Assembly (NCBI GenBank): GCA_012845835.1
Contig: JABAKD010000019.1
Location: 7,460,994-7,524,993 of the forward strand
Direction of reading: 5' to 3'
DNA: 64,000 bases
Origin: Undaria pinnatifida
Taxonomy: Eukaryota > Sar > Phaeophyceae > Laminariales > Alariaceae
How positions within the stretch are numbered: the first letter of the stretch is position 1; every line of letters starts with the position of its first letter. This document shows positions 22,333 to 32,615 of the stretch, one piece after another. Below the pieces are notes generated by a model. The model made no database searches. It had not been told where the DNA came from and was given only the letters and a program-made list of their open reading frames with translations. The position numbers and the translations under genes are program-made.

Positions 22333-22847
22333 TGTTCGTGATAGCGGCATGTATGTATCAACTGTACTGCGGTGAAACTCTGATTGGTTGGTTTGAATAG
22401 CAGAACTGTTGATTGTATGTTGTTGTACCAGAATACTCTTCTTGTGGTGCTACGGTACTTCGGTAGATTGTACATGTGCACGAGTTATACATCGGATCGT
22501 AGTGGTGTGTCGGTACGTTGGAAACATTGACGAATAGGAACATTCCTGTAGTGTTGCTAACACGATATAGCTTGTCTCAACGAACAGCCTAGCAATAAGT
22601 TACAGTTACATACGTTGTGTCACGGAGGTAAGTTACAGGGATCGTCTCGTGGTATCACCCACGAGCAGTCCCACGGGTATGTACGAGTAGGCACTATGCG
22701 AGGAGGTTAAGGTATTCGACTACGAGCGGTTGTTACTGGGCTGTGGAGAGTTGGCCCACATGACCCACTCCACTTTCTGACCTGTCTCTCCAGACATTGG
22801 TCTCTCTAATATAATACCTTTCTCCAGAAGCCACTGATTTACCAACA
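22333..22847 (+). repeat. 3' LTR of Copia element
   Basis: 515 bp; differs from the 5' LTR at only two positions that I can find. Confidence 0.93.
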
Positions 22848-23215
22848 GTGGAGTGCCCTCATCAACTGAAACCAAGCAACAGACAGACACACATCTTGCC
22901 CGGGCTCGAGAGCAGGGGCGCCGGTCTGTCAAAGGGCTAATCCAGCCGTCGCGGTCGTTCGTTATTGGTGGTGCCGCGCAGTAGGCTTCATACGTGCAGC
23001 GGTCGGTTGCGTGTGTGCTGTTGGGCTGTCATGTGCTGTGTGCGTGCTGGCCATGTGGCTGAAGGTGTGGCCGCAAGACGACACATACATGATACGTCCA
23101 GAAGAACGCGTGTTATACCAGTAGTAGATCGCTCTAATCATTCGCCTTTTTACATTATTGCGTTTGGTGCTACTGCAGTGGAGTGTTCAGCATTTTGAGC
23201 GTGCTTGGTCTGCAA
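22848..23215 (+). repeat. fifth ~320 bp tandem unit after the Copia insertion
   Basis: Begins with the duplicated target GTGGA and reads through the whole unit to TACTGCAGTGGAGTG, then into the GTTCAGCATTTTGAGCGTG extension also seen after unit 3. Confidence 0.85.
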
Positions 23216-23229
23216 TAGGCTCAAACCTG

Positions 23230-23560
23230 AACAGTCATACGTATTAAGTTGTTTTGGGGCCTACCTTCCACAGAGTCGGGGGCTGTTAGTGATAGTGGTA
23301 CGATTTCATACCGGTCTAGGATTGTTGTTCTATGTCCCCTTTAGGGCTTCTCTCTAAGTGAGTTCTTCGTACATTGTGCAAGTAAGCCCGGAGGACCTAT
23401 CGTGTATCTCACGCCGAGTCGGAGAGCTGTTTTGTGACTATGGTACGATCAAATACTGATCTGTCATACGGATTAAGTTGTTTTATACCTTCCACAGAGT
23501 CGGGGACTGTCAGTGATAGTGGTACGATTTCATACCGGTCTAGGATTATTTTGTTTGTCT
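23230..23560 (+). repeat. direct repeat, two ~100 bp copies
   Basis: TACCTTCCACAGAGTCGGGG and AGTGATAGTGGTACGATTTC, CATACCGGTCTAGGATT occur at about 23240-23335 and 23465-23555. The copies are about 225 bp apart, with no coding content. Confidence 0.7.
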
Positions 23561-23569
23561 TGTGTGAGG

Positions 23570-25700
23570 CTTGATTATCCCCCTTTTCCCCTTTAGCTTG
23601 CCATTTCTCTGTTCTCTGTGTTGAAAGTACCAAATGGATCGAGGACATTTCTATATCCCCTTAATTGAATCGAGGGCATTATACGTCCCCTTTAGCGCCC
23701 CTCTCTAAGTCTGCATAATAATTCGTTTTTAATTTTTGTATATCTTCACCAGTGTAAGTGCCGCGTACATTGAAGTAGCTAATTGAGGGCATGCAGTGTC
23801 GTCTTTTTTAGTTCTGTTCTGTGAGTGAGTTCTTCGTATATTTTGGAAACAAGCATGGTAAGTTCTTCCTCTACTGTGGAAGTAAACACCGAGGGGTTTT
23901 CCAAGGCACAATCAACGGCGCCTTCTTTTTTCTCTTTAGTAAATTAAACATTTTCAACCATTCATTCCGTCCGATACCATTTTTACTGATGACATGTCCT
24001 TTTTCCTTTCGCCTCGAAGCCTCGAAGCGAAGCAGGTTCTCAAATTCTCCTTTCGGCATTTCTGGCCTACTTTTACTTGGCGGCGGTTTTAATAACAACA
24101 GTGTTTCGCCTATGCTTGCTTCCTTCGTTTATATGTTTTTCTTCCATCAAAGTAAACCTTTAGAACCTCATGTTCGTATTAAACTCTTGGCATTACTTTA
24201 AGCTTCAATTTCTTTATTACTACAACTTATTTCGTCAAGTAAGTGCTACCCTTCCTCACCCAAAGAATGGGCGCCATGGAATGTCAAAATTATTATCTTT
24301 AGAACCTCATATTCGTATTACACACTCGGCACTACTTTAAACTTCCAACAATGTCGAATCGAACAGCTACAACTTTTTCCCCTTTTCCTCGTCCGAGTGC
24401 CGCCCTGCCCTACCCGAAGCATGGGTGCCGGCGAATGCCGGCGCCCATGCGGAGCCCTTGTATATACATAAAATGAATACCGCACAAGGCTTCTGCGCTG
24501 ACGCGCAACGACGAGCTAACATGGTCCCAAGACCATTGGACAATGGCAGGGTTAGTCGAAGCGAATGCATTGTTTGGTCACTATACTAATCGTCAAAATG
24601 ATTCTTACGTACCTAAAAGGGCTGATGCCGGAAGGCAACATTACTACATGCAAGCGTCTCCCCGAATCCCGAACGGTATCATATTTATTAACCAACTCGT
24701 CTTTGTCTCTCCCTAAAAGCAAAACTACTCCCCAATACGCACTCGCCTTTAATCCCGGAAATAATATGATAAATTGTAGTCTAGTAGTAGCATTAGTCTA
24801 CTGTTTGTGCGATTCGACAATGAATGCGCAGCGTGAACCACCTGCAAAAATGACAAAGGTACTGGGGAGTAAGATAGCCGCATGATACGAAAATAGCGTA
24901 CGACACGAGTAACCATACAATAATAGGACAACCCAAAAGTTGTTAAACAGTTTCACAAAAAGCACGCCCTCCAAAAACAAAAAACAACTTCACACTCAAT
25001 AGTCCTAGCCCTTGTTGCACATCCGTCGAACTACAAACCAACCCCCCCCACCCCGCAAATACTTCCACAGTAGCATTGAGCCAAAAAAAACTGTCAATTG
25101 AAAGGCTAATGCAGCGTTTTGTCGGGATTCCGACGAAAGGAATGCTCTGTTTCCAGCGAAAATATCGCCAGCGGGTGCATCGATCTTTATTTATATCAAG
25201 CATAATATAGTTCTAAGTGGGGGGCATACGTCCCCAAGTTATGATCGAAATAGAGATGTTTCTGCATCCTCCTGCACCACGGTGCCGTCAGCCTCAATAA
25301 CGTACCCGAAAAAAAAACGTAGTTTGAGGAAGAAGCGAAAGTCAGCTGCTGCTCTGACCCAATCGTACATGAGGTATCTGAGCACGCCCTCTCGTGCCCG
25401 TTTGTGCGCCGAATTATAATCAGGATTCTGTGCGAAACAATTGGCCAATGCGGACGATGGGCCTGCCGCACGAGTGACTTCATGTGCCCCAGGTACGACT
25501 TTGACTGTAGGCACGAAACGTGCAAATTGTCGCTCGACTTTGCACGAAACGTGAAAAAATAACGTTCCTTCACGCTGGATTTAATATACGACACACCCTA
25601 CCTCACCTAACAATTTCGGCCCAGGATAAGAATCGCGTACTGTATTGATACAAGTGCCACTCCTCACAGCAGTCTACAAAACGCTTACGATACGTGGTAA
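23570..25700. repeat. AT-rich repeat remnants and one hairpin terminus (copy 3)
   Basis: No gene is supported. At 24419-24450 lies a near-perfect hairpin (GCATGGGTGCCGGC, loop GAAT, GCCGGCGCCCATGC) followed by GGAGCCCTTGTA (24451-24462), the clearest example of the hairpin-terminus family. Its body text GGCATTACTTTA and TAGAACCTCAT-TTCGTATTA is duplicated at about 24162 and 24301. The frame 25239-25514 (minus) ends in a coherent-looking stretch (FFGYVIEADGTVVQEDAE), but I cannot assign it. Confidence 0.5.
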
Positions 25701-26340
25701 AAAACGTTGAAAATGAATGCAGCGAAAGAAGATGGGAGCTTAGCGCAGTATTTGCGGCCAACATATTTGTATGAATTTCTAAATTCTTCTATACGCGTCA
25801 GCTGTGAGTTCGATAAATTTAGAGTCGATACTCATATATATTTGCAACCTGCGTAATACACCGACCGCTCGTTCGTTCTACGGATGGATGTTGTCAGGGT
25901 GAACATCAACAGCAATTGTTATAATGTTAGCTTCTACTACTTAAACGCACTTTTTCCCAAGGTAGTAAGATGTTATGATTCAGTGTTGACAGCTATATAT
26001 TAAATACATACCGTATTAAACACTATCAACGACAATAACGGTACTACCAACACGTACACCATTAGAACATACAGCAGTAATAAAACCTTTGGTCAATAGA
26101 GTTACTGGTGCCAGCAATACATGTATCACCTCAAACAGTGAACATAAACCTGCAATGAAACATGGTAATAACTTTACTTAGCATATTAATATTATAGATA
26201 ACATGAAAACAAGACAGCAGTGTCCCATGCATCACGAACAGATAATGATGTACATCTCCTGTGAAGATAACATGGCGAATACAATGGAGTAAAAGACACA
26301 CGCCGTGCATGAAAAAATGTGGAAGCATGCTGAACTTAAG
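25700..26340. other. AT-rich intergenic DNA
   Basis: Nothing recognised except a short inverted text around GTTGACAGCTATATATTAAA. It lies downstream of the minus-strand exon at 26401. Confidence 0.4.
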
Positions 26341-26342
26341 AC

Positions 26343-26348
26343 TTTATT
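26343..26348 (-). terminator. candidate polyadenylation signal AATAAA
   Basis: AATAAA on the minus strand, about 53 nt downstream of the stop codon at 26401-26403. Spacing is right for 3' end formation of the minus-strand gene whose last exon is proposed at 26401-26529. Confidence 0.4.
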
Positions 26349-26400
26349 TTTCATCTAAGCCATCATTCATTATTTTTGAATGTGAGTGACAACTGCTGCG

Positions 26401-26529
26401 TTATTTGAGAACGCTTGGACTGTCGTAGACGGCAAGATCGCTGATCTTATCTCGGTGAGGTACGTTTGAAAACAGGAAACCCGGAATGCTTGTATCCATG
26501 AGCACGCACGCCAGAACTGCCGTGATTAC
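26401..26529 (-). CDS. probable terminal exon of an unidentified membrane-protein gene
   Basis: On the minus strand a good acceptor, TTGTTTATTTCCAG, precedes a frame that begins GTA ATC ACG and encodes a hydrophobic segment (VITAVLACVLMDTSIPGFLF) followed by a polar tail ending SPSVLK and TAA. The upstream part of the open frame contains the acceptor and is therefore probably intron. The hydrophobic stretch is long enough for one membrane helix. A polyadenylation signal follows. I do not recognise the family. The exon at about 27520-27700 on the same strand has a similar helix and may belong to the same gene. Confidence 0.45.
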   Translation of the reverse strand, partial: VITAVLACVLMDTSIPGFLFSNVPHRDKISDLAVYDSPSVLK

Positions 26530-26831
26530 CTGGAAATAAACAATGGCAGAATTCGTTGAAGTTCTGTCAGCAGTCCTTACGCCCAATATATTCCAGCTTG
26601 CGTCCACAAGGTGTATTTCCCTTTGGGCCCGTTGCCCCTGCTATGAGACGGTGTAGCCCTGCTATTAACACCTCTGTTGGGCGTTCGTAAATAACACCGT
26701 TCGTGAGCGCTTTCAGATTCTCCAGTTACGCGCAAGCGCCGAGCTTACAAATAATGCCGACAGCATTCTCTCGTTGCTTTCCCGAAAAGCAGCAAGAAAA
26801 CAAAACACGTTTTGCAATTTTATTCTACGGC

Positions 26832-26925
26832 CGAGCTTCGAGTCGATGCTGGCGCATATGCAATGAAAGTCGACGCTGGCCCACATGCAATGAAAGTCGA
26901 TGCTGGCGCATATGCAATGAAAGAT
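26832..26925 (+). repeat. short tandem repeat, 27 bp unit, three copies
   Basis: Unit GATGCTGGCGCATATGCAAT-GAAAGTC repeated three times with small differences. It lies in the presumed intron space of the minus-strand gene. Confidence 0.8.
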
Positions 26926-27524
26926 AAAATTGCCGCTCGAGACCCTTACACCAAAAATGCTGACCGTCTTGAAGGCAACCGCACGACACTGTAGTACAGC
27001 TGCTGTTCAACGAGCAATCCGGAACGACCATCTGTTCACTGCGCAATTGCTTCCAGGTACGAGTACAACAAGCATGAAGTGCTTCATCGGGGAAAGGGCG
27101 ACTGCAGCAAAGCGATGAGGTTGTGGCAGCCCGAGACAATACCATCCCTGCTGGCGTCATTGTCTTTAGTTTTACAGTGGTTGTGGTATGCGCAGTAGGC
27201 TGCAGTGATCAAGGAAGGTGTGAAGGAGAATGCACTCCGCTTGTTGCCTGCGCGATGTGCAAACATCGGCCTCGATGTTGAGACCGCAAACGGCAATGGC
27301 AACGGGTTCCATGGGGGCACTGCGCTGGGCCAGGCGTGGGAGTGAATCATCACCCGCATTCCGCACTTTCGATAATGTTGACCGACTACTAGACTGAAGA
27401 ATGAAGCACAATTGAATTATGCGAAGTGATCTTGGATACAATCAGTCGCCTCACTGTCGTGAAGAGGAATCCACGAGATCCTTAGGCTCTGTACATGAAC
27501 AGACTCACGTTTGGTGAACTTAAA

Positions 27525-27720
27525 AAATAATTCGAGGCGGGCTGTCGTGCGCTGTCAACACGTCTGTACACGCCAAGGTCAAAATAATGACGCAAACGCT
27601 TGCAATCACACGAATCCAGAATCCGTAACTAGAGTCCATGAGGTCGAAGTTGCCAATAGCCATATATTGATAGCTCTCGTCCAGGATCAAAACATCACCG
27701 CCATACCCCGTAGCTCTACA
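27525..27720 (-). CDS. possible internal exon, membrane-spanning segment
   Basis: A minus-strand frame reads GYGGDVLILDESYQYMAIGN, FDLMDSSYGFW and then a clear hydrophobic helix IRVIASVCVIILTLACTDV. Composition and the helix resemble real protein more than the surrounding frames do. Candidate acceptors exist upstream (GTTACCAG, ACTTGTAG) but I cannot fix the borders or phase. Related coding-like stretches on the same strand are near 27870-27950 (after TTGATTCAATTTCAG) and 28264-28365 (donor AGCAGAT/GTGAGT). The order suggests one gene running from about 28.6 to 26.4 kb. No family is recognised. Confidence 0.3.
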
Positions 27721-28215
27721 AGTATGCACTTGTATCATTTGATACAGCCTGGTAACGAGCGCACCGCCACCACCACCGCTCCTTTATGGAATTGGGTTCG
27801 CTCAGACATCCTTTGCGCTGGCCGAAGATTGAGCCTGACCGCCCTCAGACGTATGCGCCTGAAATCAGGGATACACATTTGGTTGGAGCACGATGCGGAT
27901 AAGCTTGCTTCCCACTCGTACACATCTGTACGTTGTGTTTCCTGCTGAAATTGAATCAAAGCTACAGTAGGGGTAGCACAGAAACTTTCTGCGGTTCTTC
28001 GGTTGAGGAGCCCACCAAAAACCTTTTGTAACGACAAATGAACACTAACCCGACGAACAATTCCATGGCCTAGGTATAGAACAAATACCATTAAACGCAA
28101 ACGGGATTGTAGCTATTCTAGCTAATCTGGGCAGTTCCTCAGTTGAGGAACCCTGTAGTCGGGAACGTTCTAGCCAAAAAGTGCTACCCCTATCGTAGCA
28201 CGCGCCTAAAACGAC

Positions 28216-28252
28216 GGGTAATCAAGGGTAATCAAGGGTAATCAAGGGTACA
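28216..28252 (+). repeat. short tandem repeat, 10 bp unit
   Basis: GGTAATCAAG repeated three to four times, just outside a candidate minus-strand exon donor at about 28263. Confidence 0.85.
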
Positions 28253-28958
28253 CAAGGACGATACTCACATCTGCTAGACCACGTGATGCCTTATGCGCCC
28301 CGCCAACAGCGGGGGGCGATGGGGGCGCCTTAGCCCATGGCGGGCGAGTTGGGACTCCCCCTGCAGTATTTTGGGGATATCCGGTTGCCCGTTCATAAAA
28401 AGTTAGAAACGCCTCACGCGAAACACGCACAGCAGTAGACACGACGGTGGCACAATGCACACGGGACCAGATACCGCCACCTTCCGTTGAATCCAAGACT
28501 AAAATTAAGCCGAGCGAATTGCGACACAACTGGGTGTGGGCGCAAGCCACCGGTAAACGTTGTAGAGGGAAGGTTTTGTGGGCGATAATGTTTACCAGTG
28601 CATTCCTCTCCATAGATACTTCTAGTTGGAAGGTGTGCATTCGCAGTTCACATCTGCTCCTTTTGCAGAAGCGCCTTGGACAACCAGGATTCTAGAATTA
28701 GATATATTGATAGTATCAGTAGCTGCCTGCGTTCCACCCAAACCGCATCATCTGTACCATATGGGGATACATAGAAGTGTTGTTTCCGGTCATACTAACA
28801 GCGGTCAACACCTCTTTACTAGAGTTAGTCTACGTACGATGTCACACTCAGGCGCTATTGATATGCATGTCGCATGGTTATTCGCGATCTGAAACTCCGA
28901 GCACATTGCTGTGTCCGGTATTAATTGCCTCCGGGGTGCACTCGTAAACACCCTGGAG

Positions 28959-31900
28959 CTACTGCAAAACAGAACAGCTAGATGCCATCGTTAAATGTTC
29001 ACCTGGAATGTTGACGATGGGTGCAGCGCTAGGCTCCCATGTGCATGGTAGTAAGGATCCGAAAAGGAAGTGCTGTATGACCGGCATTTTGCCCAAGACA
29101 TCCCCTGCAGCGAACACAAGTTTGCGCACGCATTAGAAAAGCCGTTGTGCTACCGAAAAGCAGTACATAGTACTCCAGGTGTGCTTGGAGTCATGTCTGT
29201 GCAACCAAAAAGCCAGTCTGATGTCAAGTTAGACAAACATCGAGATGGCGAAACCTTGCGCTCCTGAAGTGATGCATTTCCCCCCCAAATAGTTTGAGCG
29301 ACAGACGGGTCTTCGCACTAGTAGTAAGCACGATGCGAAGCACGATGCGTACCCTAACTACCTTCGTAGAGGCGCTGCATGCCTTTATTGACTTTGCTCC
29401 AGGAAGGTAGCTGCGAAATGTCGTTCAACATTGGGCAGCATTCTCCGAATGCAGCGCCCTTCTTGAGACTCTTGACGAATGAGATGGCGGCCAGATAAAG
29501 GTAGTCGCCTTTTCCTGGTATTCGGGCGGGTCAAGGAGCAATCGAAGGAGCGTAAAAAGCATTCCGTGAAAGAGTGCAACTACGCCGTTCGTGCGAAAAG
29601 CAAACATCATGACATGGCCACAACGCCTACGAAACAAAAGACAAATGCGGAGCGATTGCGCGATCGTTTTCGCGTCTGAACACCTGACAGTAGAAATACC
29701 TTCTCTTAAAACATCATCATCGAGCACATCGTGCGGTCTGATTGATGGATGATCGATGAGCTGCGCACTCCCCCACAAGAAGGGGAGACAGTGGTAGTCG
29801 TCCAGGCCCCACACTCCGTGCGACCCCGCAGGTTCAAGCATGTAGATGGTTTGGAGTCTTCGCATCACCTCCAGATAGCTGCAAACCTCATGACGAGCAG
29901 TGGCATGAAGAGTGGTGATAATGGCGCTCGCTGGCATGCCCGTGTAATTAGAATATGTAATATCCGACCCCTAAACCCTAACGCTTGAATACTAACCTCC
30001 TGCTGCCATTCGGTTCGGCCCCTGCCTCACCTAGAGAAGATCTGAAGCACTGCCGGTGCCAAGTCATTCTTGGTGAGCGAGCCCAGTTTGAACAGGCAAC
30101 CTGCGGACGAACGACCCCCAAATAAATTAATCGCACATTCTGCTCAACGCACGCACAATGGTAGATTACCATCGCAAGCGGTCAGCCCAATTCGCGCAGG
30201 AGTCTCTAGCTACGCGTCATGTGAGCAAAGCTGCAACTATTTATACCAGTATCGAACATCACATCCCAAAACCAGGGTGGAGCTGACAAGCGACAGGCAC
30301 GTGGGGCCATGTCGGGATATGGTGCAAGAGCGCGAGAGACTGACTCACAAAGAAACACAACGAACGTAGTTTCGTGGCCTGTCCCATAGTCGATCCTGCT
30401 CGGATGCCCAAAAGACGCCAGTATATACGGCACAAGCTCCACGGCGGCCTCCTGGAAGGGAAGATGGCCAGCGATCGGGCCACAGCGCGATAAAAGATCG
30501 ATCAGTTTGCATCTGCAACCATTCCGTCTAGAAAGGAAAACACGGACCCGACCCCTACTAGGCAGGACAGTAAGTGAGGTGACTTCAAGAAAAAATGAAA
30601 CTACAACTATACCAGACGTTCAACGGGACAAAACAAGATCGAATCGCACCTGATGCTCGGTATCTCGTAGAATAGCGTCCACCATACCGCCAGCTTCCTC
30701 CTCGAGCTTCCGATGCCAAATTCTGCACGCAGGCGAAATAACACGTTCGGCATCTTTGACACTTGGGCGCTCGCTCACCAGGTGCACATCATGCCAAAGC
30801 TAACAGACTCAAAATCGATATCGGTCTTGTAAAGTAACCAACAAAAATACATGCACCAAAACTGCAGTATGGCAACCCTTTTAATCACCATCAAACACTG
30901 AATATTGTGTTTGTAGAGCGCGTGGAGGAGCACATGGCGATAGCTAGCCCCGTTCGTGTCGGAAGGCGCGACTCTTGGTGAAGTGAACACTCCGAACATG
31001 TGCGGGATTACTTACGCCCCATACGAGAGTAGGAAACAACCACTCTTGTTCCTTCCAGACATATCTAATCAGTTGCCTCGGTGCCCCTCTGAAGCTCAAA
31101 TATATGGGGGGCGTCAACGTTGAGCGGGCCAGCCCCCACCGGTTTTGTTTCTGCTCGGCATATGTGCTCATCGAGAGCTGTTGCGTTTCTAAGGTGGCCG
31201 CCGTGGCAAGCGAGCTGCGTAGATCTTGGATAACGTATTTTGCGGTCTGTGGTTTGTGGTTGCGGTGTGTGTTGTGCACTTTTGCTTTTCGCCAAAGTAG
31301 CAGGAGGGGTGGGTGCGCTCTTTGGGCTTGGTCGCCGAGAAGTCGCGAACGTGTTTTATGATTCGAACAGCACGCAATAACCGCATTCATCACAAAATTT
31401 ACCTGAAGGCGTTGTTGCCGAACCTCATTGGTTCATCTATCGGAGGGATGTCGTCTACCCAGCTTGCCATCTGCTGTAACATGCCCACGATAAGCCCGAT
31501 CGTATCACTACCTGCACCGGCAGGCTTTGGCTGTAGGGATGAAGCTCGCACCCCCGTGACAGCCTCGTTGCACAAGCGGATAAATGTCATGAACTCCTTG
31601 TACGTCTGTCAAATCCGCAGAGATCAGCGAACAGGAGAGTCTGGATGTCAGATGGCAACATACCCAACAACGAAAACGAAGTTTATAGCTCTCTGCAATC
31701 TAAAGTCTGCACCAACCCTGGTACCTCCGATTCAGAAACCTACAGGCTATTTTAGCCACCCTACCCCGGATTGGGAGATACACTGGACCCCTTTCGACTT
31801 GAAGGCCGACAGGATCAAGTGGGCCACCAACCCAACCATCCAGGGGTTGCGTTCGAACCACAAGTGCCTGATCATAAGGCGCTCGAACGCATTGGCAAAG

Positions 31901-32058
31901 TTCACAACGCACGCGCTCACCTTTAATGAGGCGCGCGAAGCGCGCAGCGCGATCTTATTTAGTGGTTTTCCAAGGAAAAAAGCCTCTTCATATCGGATCG
32001 CATACGACGGTAGGGTGCCTTTAACGACTTTCTCTGTTTGTGTGCATGTTTGTGTCAA
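28959..32058 (-). CDS. PTPA: serine/threonine protein phosphatase 2A activator (PTPA/Rrd), eight exons
   Basis: PTPA is a cytosolic/nuclear peptidyl-prolyl isomerase-like activator of PP2A. I traced minus-strand exons with GT-AG borders and matching phases: about 32058-31921 (N-terminus, less sure), 31605-31403, 30722-30650, 30451-30349, 30100-30031, 29878-29700, 29514-29362 and 29104-28959. Exons 2-8 total 927 bp, exactly 309 codons with stop. Hallmarks in order: [114 protein letters not shown] and [14 protein letters not shown]. The total of about 350 residues is normal for the family. No stop or frameshift interrupts it. The last exon contains a usable donor (CCAG/GTGAAC), so the extreme C-terminus could differ. 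The start codon is not identified; exon 1 has no clear ATG and another 5' exon is possible. Confidence 0.9.
29700..29878 (-). CDS. PTPA: PTPA exon 6 (signature exon)
   Basis: Acceptor GAGGTTTGCAG, donor AGAAG/GTATTT. Encodes [20 protein letters not shown] and [20 protein letters not shown], the most conserved PTPA segment, which forms part of the PP2A- and ATP-binding face in characterised family members. All the expected Gly, Trp and Asp residues are kept. Confidence 0.93.
31403..31605 (-). CDS. PTPA: PTPA exon 2
   Basis: Acceptor GGATTTGACAG, donor CAG/GTAAAT. Starts in phase 0 (T-Y-K-E-F) and ends with two bases of an Arg codon that the next exon completes. It encodes the N-terminal helical region with [14 protein letters not shown], matching the family's ETPP-D-P-RFGN block. 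Confidence 0.9.
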
Positions 32059-32300
32059 GTTTTTCGGCCACGTTTGTCCACCGCACTCAGCGTACCCGGC
32101 ACCAAGGCCAGTTCCGACGGGTCCTGTCTACGCACATAAACAGACAACTCTTCTCGTGCTGGTTTCACTGTAAGTCGTTGAGAGTTGTCGAGACAGGTGC
32201 GGCAACGTGTGATTTCACAGGGACTAAAACTGGGTTTCTATCACATGTTTTTCGAGTTTAAAAAAAGAAGTAATAATAAAACGGCATTCATTTTATAAAA

Positions 32301-32400
32301 TACAAGGGCTCCGTATGGGTAGGGCAGGGAAGGAGTTGGAATTGTTCCATCCGACACAAACAAAAATTGAAATTGAAAGGAATGCCAAGAGTTTCATCCG
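32301..32400 (-). repeat. hairpin-terminus family, copy without hairpin
   Basis: TACAAGGGCTCCG then GGGTAGGGCAGGG, CCGACACAAAC and GAATGCCAAGAGT; matches the reverse complement of 24300-24462, but the hairpin arms have been lost. It lies just upstream of PTPA. Confidence 0.5.
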
Positions 32401-32615
32401 AAATTAATAGTTTGGCAGGCGTGCGGTACAGCAGTACATCAAAATGATAGAAAAATAACGCTTGCACTGACTACGGGTAGTCTTGTACATACGTATACAC
32501 TCGTATAATATGTGCGCTCGCGTGACTGCCGGGTGTGCAGCTTGTTTCAGAAATGTATCCCCTCGTTTCAACCATTCATCCATTCTTCACATATATGTGT
32601 GCCATTTTCCGGCAC

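Larger units (their letters stand above)
16471..22847 (+). mobile_element. full-length Ty1/Copia retrotransposon, 6.4 kb
   Basis: Flanked by 515 bp LTRs (16471-16985, 22333-22847) and by a 5 bp target duplication GTGGA (16466-16470, 22848-22852). Domain order gag - protease - integrase - RT - RNase H defines Copia/Pseudoviridae. A purine tract AGGGAGGG (22325-22332) precedes the 3' LTR. The text after the 5' LTR (CGCTATAGCGCTATCGG) is a short palindrome, not the usual initiator-Met primer site. I see two LTR mismatches (both C/T, near 16636 and the T/C five bases before the end). Despite this youth the coding region has two in-frame stops and two frame changes, so this copy is probably defective. 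Confidence 0.95.

Noticed and set aside
25239-25514. Possible retroelement RNase H fragment on the minus strand
   Set aside because: Only loose similarity (a REGVLRYL-like stretch); no catalytic residues or neighbouring domains.
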